From positions 1 to 32,083 of the forward strand of contig MJGA01000101.1 of the NCBI GenBank assembly GCA_001910725.1: a stretch of DNA of 32,083 nucleotides, in the 5' to 3' direction. A program made the position numbers and the translations under genes. This DNA is from Phanerodontia chrysosporium (Eukaryota > Basidiomycota > Agaricomycetes > Polyporales > Phanerochaetaceae). The notes beneath the pieces were generated by a model that ran no database searches, was not told the origin of the DNA, and saw nothing but the letters and a program-made list of their open reading frames with translations. Below, one piece after another: positions 1-11,699 of the stretch. Each line of letters begins with the position of its first letter. The stretch's first letter is position 1.

Positions 1-64
1 GATAGCTCCGCGCACGTGTCTTCCTTGCGAACACCTCTTGAACCCAACACCACACACTTACAAC

Positions 65-113
65 CATGTGCCCACTTTTGCACGAGCAACTTGACTCTTG
101 GCCCCTTTATATA
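65..113 (-). promoter_or_regulatory. Possible leftward promoter and gene start at the window edge
   Basis: On the minus strand a good TATA box (TATATAAA, 113 down to 106) is followed about 40 bases later by an ATG at 67-65. The reading frame from this ATG stays open to the window edge, about 22 codons, with a possible GTAAGT donor just after the start. This would be the first exon of a gene running left out of the window. Too little is visible to identify a product, so this is a promoter guess based on spacing only. Confidence 0.3.
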
Positions 114-1198
114 CTTGATTCGTGCGAAGTAGAACATACACAGACCTGCCATCCGCGCCTTCATTGTCACGAAACTCTCGGACGGGACAACAACCCGCGG
201 ACTCAGAGCCGTCCAACGTGACCCTCGGCGAGCAGTCAACGGGCCCGCAGCCCCAGGGATCCGACGCGCCTGGCTCTGTGCTCCCAGGTCGCGTTCCCAT
301 GGTCCTGCGTCGGGGCCGGAGGGTGCATGGGAGTCGGATGCGCACCCGCATGGTCCGAACGAGCACCACCGCGCGCCCGCGTCGAACACGGGAGGCGGCT
401 CCCATAGGCCTCCGCTCTTGAATGTGTGGGTGTTCGTTGTTGACCGCCGTGGGCCAGTCGGTGTCAGGCCGTTTCTAAGCCGCACGACGTCAAGGCGCGC
501 ACGTAGAGCGTGGTACGTGGGCTTCCGCAGGTCGTGAAGGCTCAGCGCGAACTCGGCGATGACTGCGGTCAAGCGTTTGGAAGCCCAATGTTGCATTATC
601 CAGTATCCCAATACGGTGTGTGGAAGGTAAGCACTGAGTGGACATGCGTACCGCCTTCTACTCTTGACTCTGCACGTCAGCTCACACACTACCAGCCCAT
701 CACAGGCACCCTCATACCCACGCAAAGCCTATTGCTTGTGCCATTGCAGTGGTTGTTGGGTTTTATGTGCTAAGCCTTGGCGTCCGTGTCCCTATGCCAA
801 GCCTTCCTGTTTTCACCTGTGGTAATTGGAGGTCTCCAGGATGTCGTTCTGTGCCTCAAGGTGTGGAACTCTTTGGTGCCACGACCAGTGTCTTGAGTCG
901 TTGTTCTTACCTCGTATGTGTACTTTGTCAGGCGAGATGGCCTTCAGTATCCTTTGGTTTGGTGCGTCGCTCTCACCTCTGTTTTTGCAATCCTTTGACT
1001 GAATATTTTTCACAGGGTACAGAGGTCGCCGGTCCTTGAAGCAATAACCATAACTCTGTACACCGTTCCCTGGTTCCAACGCCAAGCCCGCCTGCTATTG
1101 GATGTCCTCGACGTTCTACTCAATCGACCCGTTATGGCACACCAAGTTCGCTCTACGCCATCTACACTTGTCTGCGCCTCGACCTCAGGAACGGCGGG
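114..1198. other. Intergenic region upstream of lignin peroxidase
   Basis: No reading frame here carries recognisable protein motifs or a convincing set of splice sites. The short open frames on both strands overlap one another and look like chance. An inverted CCAAT box (ATTGG, 1097-1101) about 100 bases before the peroxidase TATA box probably belongs to that gene's promoter. Nothing else stands out. Confidence 0.5.
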
Positions 1199-2853
<1,655 letters not shown>

Positions 2854-3054
2854 GCTATGTCTATGCTGGACATGCTCTCGGTTCTACCTCGTCGGTATCG
2901 TCGCACGGTTATCTCGCGTTTGCATCATGTATACCTGCTCGTGGAATATACAAAGTGGTCTATCTTTCAGTCGCACGCCATGTGGTGGTCGTCCGTGAAC
3001 ACATGTTTAGTTGATTTTGATGGTTATAGTAAGAGAAACAAGGAAAATAAGAGG

Positions 3055-4320
3055 CCGCCAGCGACCCAAGGGCTATAGTACACTACTATACACTACTATA
3101 CACTACTGTTACACTACTGCTACACTAGGTTACACTGTTACACAATTGGGTTGGGCGATGACATCAAGCCTGTATAGAAGACGGTTGAGCCATGCGCTGA
3201 CTGTACTGTGATGTGGGATAAAGACGTTGGACGAGTGCGCCACGCTAATGATCGTCTAGTGTGCCTCCGAGGCTGGCCAATGCTGACCAGGGTATACGTC
3301 GAGAGGCAGGAGTGGTAGCTCTCTGGAGCCGAGAGCGTGAGAGGCTATTGTGAAGCGTCAGTGCCGGCATTGTGGCGTGTCCGGGAGCCTACGTACAAAG
3401 ATGTCTGTGGGTAGCTGAGGGTCCGCCGTCGAAAGGTTGCGTTGGGGCGGAATTGTTACGTTCAACACGACTCTAAGCCTGATGCAGGAGCGCGTCGAGA
3501 GGTTGGGCTGCTCTTCGTAACCGAGAGCTGCCAGCGATGCGGGAACAAGATGGCGATGTGCGAGGATAGTGATGTGTCTGCCACTGACGAGTGAGCGTGG
3601 GGCCTCTGCGTTCACGTCATGTACTTACCATGCGTCGCGACGCGAAAATACAGTTCATCTGTCTATTCAATGTTTTTGGGCTTTTGTGGCGCGAGCTATT
3701 CATCAACCGCGTCAGTCAATCAAACGAAGTGAATATGATACGGCTTACCGAGATCGTCGACTAGGCTTGCGTCCCCGGTAGCCTCAGATACCTGCCAGGT
3801 GCGCTGCTGTATGCAGGCAACTCTGGACCGCTCCGATGATGGAAGAGCATGATATGTGTACCAGGTCTCTGCCGGCTATCCAGGGCGTTGGCTTCGTCAA
3901 CCGACCACCGCGGCTCTTCGTGACAGAGAGCGGGGTGTGCGCCGGATCGTTTTCGGGTGAAGGTGAAGGTGAGTGGAAGGTGTGCGTGGGCGAAAGAGAG
4001 TATTAGGCGGGTAGCGAGTGGGGGTATCCAGAACCTCGGCGCCGACGAGGGTCACGGCAGCCAGAGGCCTCTTGCCAGTAGGATCCATGGCGAGAGAAGA
4101 GTAGCGATGTGGATGTAGTAAAGTCGTAAGCGGGAGAGGGTACTGTGTGGAGGGTGGGAGCTGCGAGGGAAAGCGGAGATGATGGTAGGAACGGAGAGAC
4201 AGCAGTCCTAGCGAACTGAACTGAGCGCGGGCATATTTATGCCTCTCTAGAACCTGCGGCTGACACTGGAGGCTGGCGCTGGGATCGGATCGTGCAGGGT
4301 TCAAATTCAGGCTGGACGGC
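3055..4320 (+). repeat. Diverged third copy of the 2-kb repeat unit
   Basis: This stretch has the same orientation as the copy at 14340-16380. It begins with tandem TACACTA-like units (3074-3135) and ends near 4320, where similarity stops. It is most conserved at 3775-4310, where long blocks match 15310-15845 and the reverse complement of 5300-5845. The first 700 bases are much more diverged. It lacks the left tRNA-His gene and the 300 bases that follow the shared promoter in the other copies. It starts about 200 bases after the peroxidase stop codon. It is probably an older, truncated duplicate. Confidence 0.75.
3897..4088 (-). pseudogene. Start exon of the repeat-borne gene-like unit, copy 1
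   Basis: The ATG at 4088-4086 follows a conserved TATA-like site (about 4233-4240) and a CT-rich leader and begins MDPTGKRPLAAVTLVGAEV. This is the same start as in the other two copies. Downstream on the minus strand (to about 3300) the splice signals persist although the intron sequences have diverged: a GTAAGC donor with an acceptor TAG near 3716, then a GTAAGT donor near 3629, then a GTACGT donor near 3400. An in-frame stop in the second exon suggests this copy is broken. I do not recognise the product. Confidence 0.4.
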
Positions 4321-4754
4321 GGGAGGGCTCGGAGTTCGTTAACAGAGTCTCAGGCGTAGATTGCGCGTACCGGAGAGGAAACAGATCTGCATGGTAAGGC
4401 CACGTCTGGCATGACATTCGGGCCTCTGGGTGGCCTTTCGCGACGCCGGGGATGAACGACCAGTGAAATTCAAGGACAGAGAGAGCGAGCCGGAGAGGGT
4501 TCATATTGGAGACCTGATTTGCGCACAAAGACGGGGCAACCAGTGAGCTACTCTTCGCGATGTAGACATGCAGAGGATGGTTGGAGCAAGCGAGCAAGTG
4601 TGGATGGTCGCACAGACGCCGAGGTTTGTCGCGAGTGATTGACGCGACTCGACGCGTTCCACGATTGCCGCTTTCGACGTTCAGACAACGTGTCTCGAAG
4701 TACCAGAATTAGCTGTGCGGAGTATAGGGCGACAAAAAGCAGGGAACCCGCTGC
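4321..4754. other. Unassigned spacer between repeat copies
   Basis: Unique sequence in this window, with no counterpart in the other two repeat copies. It contains no recognisable coding exon or RNA. It separates the truncated copy on the left from the tRNA-bounded copy on the right. Confidence 0.5.
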
Positions 4755-4831
4755 GCTATATCTTGTCAAAAATGCTGTGTTTACAACCCAGCACCTGTGG
4801 GAACTTGAGAGGTAAAACGAGACAAAACAAA

Positions 4832-4914
4832 TGTCCCAGGGAGGATTCGAGCCTCCGTCTTCACGGAATTGTGGAAACCACAACGTGACGATCTAACCAC
4901 TAATCGACAGGGAC
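4832..4914 (-). tRNA. tRNA-His (GTG) with an 11-nt intron, copy 1
   Basis: Read on the minus strand it folds as a cloverleaf: acceptor GTCCCTG/CTGGGAC (one T-T mismatch), D-arm GATT/GATC, anticodon stem TCACG/CGTGA, T-arm GGAGG/CCTCC around CTCGAAT, and discriminator A, as in eukaryotic tRNA-His. The enlarged anticodon loop carries GTG followed after one base by an 11-nt intron (TTTCCACAATT). A T-rich tract follows as pol III terminator. It faces outward from repeat copy A. CCA is not encoded. Confidence 0.9.
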
Positions 4915-5375
4915 CGGGAGTAAACCAGAATTAGTCCCACATCATCGTCCACACCGCGCGACGAGCATAACTTACGCGAATTGGCACGTCTCCTTCCTCT
5001 CAGTATCCACGTCCATCCTCCGATGTTGTGACGAATGGCTCACCGGCTTTCCTGGCACCTCTGCCACATCTCTGCAGTACGGATATCTTTCAACGCACCT
5101 CATGCCGAACCTCTCTCGCCGACTTGTTTCCGGACTCTGACCAGGTCTTCCACGCTTCTATTGCTTGCACCTTCCCACCCCCGACGTCGCTGAACGCGGG
5201 CTCGGTGAGCCTTCGCAACGCGATATCCATGTCTGTAATTCTGCTATCAAGCTCTGAGCTTATTGCCAGGGTTGCAGGCACGGATGTCGTCTCCCGCTGA
5301 CCAGCCCGAATTTGAAGCCTGCGCGATCCGGCCCCAAAGCCAGCCTCCAGTGTCAGCCGCAGGTTCCAGAGATGC

Positions 5376-5382
5376 ATAAATA
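5376..5382 (+). promoter_or_regulatory. Conserved TATA-like box of the repeat-borne unit
   Basis: ATAAATA lies about 140 bases before the ATG at 5519, with a CT-rich leader between. The same box and spacing occur on the minus strand in the other two copies (about 15769-15775 and 4233-4240). Conservation across diverged copies supports a real pol II promoter. Confidence 0.5.
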
Positions 5383-5518
5383 CGCCTGTGCTCAGCTCAG
5401 TCTGGTAGGACTGCCCTCTCTCTGTCCCACCATCTTCTCCGCTTTCCCTCGCAGCCTCCACCCTCCACACAATACCCTCTCCCACTTACTACATTCACAT
5501 TACTACTCTTCTCTCGCC

Positions 5519-6420
5519 ATGGATCCTGCTGGCAAGAGGCCTCTGGCTGCCGTGACCCTCATCGGCGCCGAGGTCCTGGATACCCCCACTCGCTACCCGC
5601 CTAATACTCTCCTTCGCCCACGCACACCTTCCACTCACCTTCACCTTCACCCGAAAACGATCCGGCGCACACCCCGCTCTCAGCTACGAAGAGCCGCGAT
5701 GGTCGTTTGACGAAGCCGACGCCCTGGATAGCCGGCAGAGACTTGGTACACATATCATGCTCTTCCATCCTCGGAGCGGTCCAGAGTTGCCTGCATACAG
5801 CAGTGCACCTGGCAGGTATCTGAGGCTACCGGGGACGCAAGCCTAGTCGACGACCTCGGTAAGTCATCTGGTGTTTGCTTTGCTCCATCTTGTGGCTGAT
5901 GCAGGTGATGGACAGCTCGTGCCACAAAAGCCCAAAAACACCGAACAAATCCATGATCTGTATTTCCTCTTGCCTTCCTGTCTCGATGCACAGTACGTAC
6001 TAAGCGTGAGGCTAACGAGATACCGCGCTCACTCTCATCTATGACAGACACACATCAGTACTCTCGCACATTGCTACCCCGTCTCCCCCTCGCTGGCAGC
6101 TGCCTCGGCTCTGAAGAGCAGCTGTCAGCCTCTCGATGCGCTCCTGCGCTAGGCTTGGAGTCGCATCGAACATGCTCGCAGTATTCGCGCTTCCGGCGCA
6201 GTCTTGTACTCCAGAACATCCATGTACGTGCATCCTTGGTGCAGCTCCCTCCTGACACTGATGACGTCTCACGCAGCCTCCTGAGCTCTTGGTCCCGAAG
6301 AGCCAGCATCTCGCCTCCCGACACGTACCCCGTCGGGTACTATGGACCAGTCATTCGACGACTATCCGCGTGGCGCCCTCGCCTAACGTCTTCCCCCCTA
6401 CAGTCTGCGCGTGACTCAAC
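5519..6420 (+). pseudogene. Spliced gene-like unit inside repeat copy A, unknown product
   Basis: The ATG sits in a CGCCATGG context and begins MDPAGKRPLAAVTLIGAEV. Its frame closes at 5710, but an overlapping frame stays open to 5847 and is nearly identical in the other copies. Downstream are three intron-like segments with canonical signals: GTAAGT at about 5860 with acceptor near 5910, GTACGT at about 5991 with CTAAC branch and CAG near 6050, and GTACGT at about 6222 with CTGAC branch and CAG near 6275. I could not build one uninterrupted frame across them. It is either a degenerate gene family or a transcript that is mainly noncoding. No motif is recognisable. Confidence 0.4.
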
Positions 6421-6732
6421 CGTTCCCTGCATATGCCTCTTTTACGACCCAACAGAATTGTACAACAGTGTAGTATAGTGTAGTATAGTGTACGAATAGT
6501 GTAACAGTAGTGTACTAGTATAGTTCCCGCAGGCGGACTTCCACGTTTCCCATGTAACAAACCACAAAAGCAGCTAAATATTACACTCAATGCCTTGCGT
6601 GTCCTCTGCGACGCAGCCAAGCGAGTTATCAAAGTGATTGACCGGGACAGGTGTCGATTAGTTGGAATTGCAGCGCGAGAGATGTACGAGAGTCGACCAC
6701 GGTGATGGAGGTCAAATTCGGACTGTCTTTCG

Positions 6733-6815
6733 GTCCTTGTCGATTAGTGGTTAGATCATCACGTTGTGGTTTCCACAATTCCGTGAAGACGGAGGCTCGA
6801 ATCCTCCCTGGGACA
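6733..6815 (+). tRNA. tRNA-His (GTG) with an 11-nt intron, copy 2
   Basis: Same cloverleaf and same intron as the tRNA at 4832-4914 but on the plus strand, differing by a few bases (acceptor GTCCTTG, an A instead of G after the D-stem). It is followed directly by a TTTTTT terminator. It faces outward from repeat copy A, so the two tRNA genes form divergent arms around the unit. Confidence 0.9.
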
Positions 6816-7141
6816 TTGTTTTTTGGTGGCTCCCTGGCCACTACATTCTTGGTCCTCCTTTTGTTCCCAGCGGGTTTGACGGCGATAATGGTGCTGAACA
6901 GTAGGCTCAAGTAGCTGTTCCTACGCATACGAGTGTGACTCTACGCTACACAAGTGCTGACCGTGTCAGCGGACCGAAGTCGTGTGGTGTGTAGACGCCT
7001 CATACGCAATAATGCCGGTGAGCGTGTGTGAGACGGAACGGGACGTGTTTCCGACCGATGCGCTCACTCAGCAGCTCTTTCCGAGCGACCGCCATCTCCC
7101 CACCGCCGGTGTGAACGACCTCTTGCTCGTCGTCCGCAGCA

Positions 7142-9044
7142 ATGGCTGCCATCCCCGCTGCCCCTCGTCCACTCTTGCTGACGATTCCCCAGGAGCTCAC
7201 AGAGACCGTGCTCAAGCATTGCGAGGGGCGGGACCTCGCTCGGTTCGCGGCCACGTGCCGTTCGCTGCACGACATCGTGTACAACGATAAGGACCAGGTT
7301 GTCTGGCGAGTGTCCCTCCTCTCCCACCCATTCGATGACCCCCGCAAGGCCCTCGGCGGAGCCCACCTGTCTCCCACCGAGATAGACTGGCGGGGGACGC
7401 TGCAGCGCCGAATCCAGGCTGAGAGCGTCCTCCTCGCCCGGTCTACCGCCATGGCCGCTGTGCTGCACGAGGACAATGCAACCGAGCTCAACGAGGACGA
7501 CGAGGACAGACCCATCCGCGCCGCGCTCCACACGCTCCTCGAAGCAGCTGCCTCCGCACTGCCCGGTCGCGATGGCGTCTCCCACAACCTCGAATGGGTT
7601 GAGGGCGTGCTCAAGCGTTCGCCCCTCTTCGCCGCCGACGTCCCTTCTTCCTCAGCCGCCCCAGGCAGCGCTCAGCAGCTTATCACCCAGCTGCAGTGCT
7701 ATCTCGCACTCACGAACGAGACAAATGCAAAGCGCCTTGCGAGCCTGCGCTCCGCGAGCCGGTGCTACGTCTATGACTTGCGCAAGTATCAGTCCGAGAC
7801 CCTGTGGGGTCCGTATCTGGTCGACGCGAGCGGGCGGCTCAGGGTCAATTGGGAGCACGTGAGACATATACAGAACGTTATCCTTATGAACTTGAGGGAC
7901 TTTCCTGATAGCTGGAAGAGGGTTTGGCCTGAATGGGGCGTGAAGTCCGTCAGACCTTATTCTGCCCCGGATGTGGACAGGAGGAAGCCATGGGACTGGG
8001 CAGGCGTTGAAGGGAAGTGGCGAAGGGTCGTCTGCTTCATGGACTACAGGTAAGCATTACGCATTCAGGCGCAGATTTGATTCTAACGTAGTGTGACATA
8101 CAGAGACCTGTTCAGTAAGTGAAAGTCGCGTTGTAAGCTGTTCACGCTGCTGACACTACTTGCGCATTAATAGCGTTCAACGTGCGTGCATCTCCTAGTA
8201 GTATCTATCGTCAATTTAGTCGCTCACTCCAGACGCATGTTATCCCTTTCCAGTTTTCATCGTTGAACGAGGGGCCCCTCAATCCCAACTTCTTCGACGA
8301 TGACTTCACCGAGGCTGTCCGCCTTATGGAGGTTGACCTCAAGGTTCTCGACCCCATCGACTCATCCTCTCCTATGTCGTCGCCGGATATGCCCTCTAGG
8401 TCCTCCTCGGCATTCTTCACCTCGGGCTCGACGCTCTTTGGATCCGGCGCGCCGTCCACTAGGGGTGACTTTGACCCGGCGTACCCCACGATCCACTTCG
8501 AGGGCTCCTCAAAGGGTGTGCACAGCGGCGTCTCCAAGATTAAGGGGACGGTGCAGATGATGCGCGACGGGACTGTGCGCTGGAACTTTGTGAGCACTGT
8601 ACTGACACCTGCCAACCCCGCTTACGCACGGACTGACTAGACTTTGCGCGTGTCGACTGACCAGGTGACGTCCTACGACGACAGCACGAACAGGTGGAGG
8701 TACGTGACGCCCAGGTTTCTGCGGTCCTGCTGTTGTGCTTATCCGCGCCCATGCGAGCTTCAGCGCCGAAGCCGTACAAGTTGGCAACGTCGGCTCTGCC
8801 ATGGGCATTGCTGGAATATGGACGGTGGCCGTCCACGAAGAAGGTGCGTTCTCCCAGTTAGGGTATACAGGCCATAGCTGAAGTAATCAACCCCCCCCCC
8901 CTTCGCAGTTGGCGATCCTGCGGGTAAGCGTACTCGAGTGTCGAAACCTGTAAGATCCACGCTCACTGTGTCTGGACAGGTCCCTTCTGGATGTGGAAGG
9001 CGCCTGACAGTCTTCCGAAGGACCTGGACCAGCTCACCTTCTAA
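7142..9044 (+). CDS. F-box domain protein
   Basis: Predicted substrate adaptor of an SCF ubiquitin ligase; the target is unknown. Eight exons: 7142-8049, 8104-8114, 8174-8181, 8254-8589, 8665-8699, 8764-8843, 8909-8923, 8980-9044, giving 485 residues with no frame break. Two micro-exons of 11 and 8 nt are needed and splice in frame. The F-box is at about residues 11-55 (LTIPQELTETVLKH, then LARFAATCRSLHDIV). The C-terminal half has a conserved Trp/Tyr-rich region (LRKYQSETLWGPY, WPEWGVKSVRPY) and a final beta-rich part ending FWMWKAPDSLPKDLDQL, typical of basidiomycete F-box proteins. The intron before 8909 has an 11-C run next to its acceptor. It lies between the two inverted repeats and is convergent with the ammonium transporter. 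Confidence 0.9.
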
Positions 9045-9482
9045 TCTCATTCACAAGTCCCTCAGTGGTCTAGGTTGATTCTTTATCACTATGTCTCTAA
9101 GATTCATACGACGAGCCTTGAACACTGATAGATGTTCGTATGCAACGGATCTGTACCATAGCGCCTCAATTGTATAACATCTGCCTGTCGTGTTCTGTCT
9201 GCACATCTTGCAGAGCGTACGTTGGTAAACAAGTCATGCAATTCTACGAGATAAATGCTAGCACACCATTAATACAGCTGAAAAATTACATCCAAAGGAA
9301 AAACTCATAAACGTAAATGAAAATGCGTCCAGTCGTTAGATATATATCCAATACCCAATAAACATGAGCAAGGAGAAGATGATGAGTATGCCCCTCCAAG
9401 GGCGTCAATGCGTCGTGTCAGTCATCCGTCCAACCTCCATCCCATTTCGTAACTCCGCCAGGATCCTTCGATAGGTACCGTT
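9045..9482. other. Convergent 3' intergenic region
   Basis: AT-rich spacer between the stop codons of the F-box gene (plus) and the ammonium transporter (minus). It should hold both 3' UTRs and includes an AATAAA at about 9356-9361. No further gene is seen. Confidence 0.55.
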
Positions 9483-11449
9483 CTACACCGCCTCGTCAGC
9501 AGGCTTTTCGGAGATGATCTCGAGCCCTTCCTGGGGCTTTGCGGTCCGCTGGCCCGCTGGCGAGTGGTGCCGCGCGACGTCTGGCTGGCCATGGCGGTCG
9601 CCCGCGGCGGTGGGCGTGCTCGTGCCAGACTCGGAGCCCTCGTTCTTGCCGAGCGCCGCCGGGCGGTGGTACGCGGGCGTCCAGTCGCGGTAGTCGCGGC
9701 GGACCTCGACGTAGTCCGAGACGAACTCGCCGATCTGCGCGGCGCGCGTCAGCTCCGCTGGCTCTGGCGAAGAATACAACGGGAATGAGGGGGCGCACCT
9801 GGGTGTCGTCCATGCCGAGCGCCTCCTCCTCGGGCGACGCGCGCAGACGCATGTACGGAATCATGTCGAGCGCCTTGGCGAGCAGCGCGGTGACGACGAA
9901 CGTGTAGCCGACCGTCGCGCAGATGTACGCGAACTGCACGTAGAGCTGCTTGTAGTGGTGGTTGAGCCAGCCGCCCGGGATCGAGCTGACGCCGTCGAGC
10001 GCGACGAGGTTCTTGTCCGCAAAGAGGCCGTTGAAGAACAGGCCGATGATGCCGCCCATGGCGTGCTCTGCGCCGAGATCGAGCGCGTCGTCGATGCGGA
10101 GGTAGAACTTCACTGTGGGCGGATCGTCAGGGTCTGTGCGGTGCGGGAACAGAATGCGGACGCACGTTTCGTGGCGTAGTTCGACACTGCACCGACGATC
10201 GCACCTGTGACCACGGAGGCCCAGAGGGGGATGTACCCCGAGGTCGGCGTCGCGGCGACGAGGCCCGCGATCGTGCCCGAGCAGAAGCCGACCATGGAGA
10301 GCTTCTTCTCGACGCGGTAGTCCAGGAAGCACCAGACGATGCCGCCAAAGGCCGCAGCGATCATCGAGTTCCAGACGGCGAGCACCGCGCGGAGGTTCGC
10401 GCCGAACGCAGAGCCGCCGTTGAACCCGAGCCAGCCAAGCCAGAGGATGAACGTGCCCATGCCCACGAGCGAGACGTTGTGCGGCCGGAAGTTGAGCAGC
10501 TCGCGCTCGGTGCGGCGGCCGAGCACCCACGAGTACGCCAGGCCGCCGATGCCGCTGCCGATTTCGACGGGTCCTCCCCCTGTATGCAATCAGTAAGCAC
10601 GTTCAACGGCGCAGACGGCGCGGCGTGCAACGGACCTGCGTAGTCAAGCACTCCCCACTTGAATGCCCATCCGTTCGGTGCCCATGCCCAGCACGCGAGT
10701 GGGCAGTACACGAGCGTCATCCACAGGAAGCTGAACACCAGCGCGGGCAGGACCCGCCCCCGCTCCGCGAGCGCACCCACGAGAATCGCGACTGTCACGC
10801 ACGCAAACTCCATCTGGTAGAATGCGTACAGCAGCTCCGGGATGAGCGGCGAGCCGGGGCTCGGGTCGGCGAGCACGCGCTGCATGCCAAAGTTGTGCAG
10901 GTTCCCGATGAAGCCATTCGTCGCCGTCGAGGAGAACGCGAGGGAGTAGCCCCAGAAGTACCACTGGAAGATGACGATGGCGTTGCTCGCGGCGACGATC
11001 CAGATAAGGTGCAGTGCGCTCTTGCGGCGGGAGAGACCGGAATAGAGGAAGGCTGCGGGCGGAGGGGGCGAGAGATAAGAGGTAGCGGTCAGCCCTTGCC
11101 CTCGCGACGCTGCCCCGGACACGGGCGTTGATGGCGAGACGGGTGCGTACCTATGCCTGGGACCATGAACAGCACGAGCGCGCCGCAGATGATGATAAAG
11201 GACATGTCCCCGCGGTCGAACCTGTGCGAAACGAAGCATCGGGCGATAAGCCACCCTGTGGACAGGCTGCCGCTATCTGAACCGGCTACTCACTGGCTGA
11301 CATCGAGGTTGACAGATAAGTTTAGGGTTTCTGGACGTGAAACAGCCGCAGATTAGACGTGTGTTTGGCTCGTTGTGCGGATGCTAAAGCGCAAATCCCG
11401 GCGGAAGATACTCACTGAGTGACGTCCCTGGTGGCAGATGGCGATCCAT
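9483..11449 (-). CDS. Ammonium transporter, Mep1/Mep3-type (Amt/Mep/Rh family)
   Basis: Plasma-membrane ammonium permease. Seven exons on the minus strand: 11416-11449, 11294-11330, 11151-11221, 10636-11052, 10166-10579, 9799-10112, 9483-9734, giving 512 residues with an intact frame. The hydrophobic core matches the 11-helix Amt fold, including FMVPGIAFLYSGL, the DYAGGGPVEIGSG segment and GAEHAMGGIIGLFFNGLFADK. The first of the two pore histidines is replaced by Glu (about residue 192 in PVEIG) while the second is kept (about residue 341 in AEHAMGG). This Glu/His pair marks the fungal Mep1/Mep3 branch rather than the Mep2 sensor branch. A hydrophilic tail of about 85 residues is cytosolic. 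The start was chosen because a 34-nt and a 37-nt exon splice in frame to the first helix. GATAAG sites lie upstream, fitting nitrogen-regulated expression. Confidence 0.93.
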
Positions 11450-11616
11450 GATGGTCTTCGGGACGGAAGCGACGTCAGAGGCGTGTGGATGCGGCAGCTC
11501 CTGCGTGCCGAAAGCTGGAGAGAGGGAGATGTGTGGCGAAGACGCGTCGCAAGGCCTTTTAGCACAGGCTGGCTCGATGGCGGGGGCCTGTGGTGGGGTA
11601 GTGTGGGGTGGGAGAA

Positions 11617-11622
11617 GATAAG
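11617..11622 (+). promoter_or_regulatory. GATAAG site upstream of the ammonium transporter
   Basis: A GATAAG about 170 bases before the transporter ATG. GATA factors of the AreA/Nit2 class activate fungal ammonium permease genes under nitrogen limitation. A single hexamer is weak evidence, but place and gene fit. Confidence 0.4.
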
Positions 11623-11699
11623 GGGGGAGGAGGGGAGGTGAGAGGTATAAGGAGGTAAGAGAAACGTCGCGACGAACCTAGGGAGGGGGGCAGGCCGCG

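Larger units (their letters stand above)
4755..6830 (-). repeat. Inverted repeat copy A, bounded by two tRNA-His genes
   Basis: A ~2-kb unit that matches 14340-16380 in reverse complement along its whole length. It runs from about 75 bases outside the left tRNA-His (4832-4914) to the T-run just after the right tRNA-His (6733-6815). In its own orientation (minus strand here) it starts at the right with the tRNA, then a CCGCCTGCGGG motif (about 6532-6542) and TACACTA tandem units (about 6465-6531). The gene-like unit and a region ending near 4960 follow. On the right side similarity to the other copy stops abruptly at the tRNA terminator. I see no transposase, reverse transcriptase or helicase. 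Confidence 0.85.

Noticed and set aside
5755..6051. 98-codon minus-strand ORF conserved at the same length in copy B (15105-15401, plus)
   Set aside because: It lies antisense to the unit with TATA box, leader and canonical introns, crosses two of those introns, and is replaced by a different frame in copy 1. Conservation of the underlying repeat explains it.
9735..9798. Possible frame break at the last intron of the ammonium transporter
   Set aside because: The acceptor CAG just before ATCGGCGAG, with a CTGAC branch site, joins in frame with a 64-nt intron.
9564..10179. Plus-strand ORFs opposite the ammonium transporter
   Set aside because: Antisense shadows of high-GC coding exons; the minus-strand exons join perfectly into a known family.
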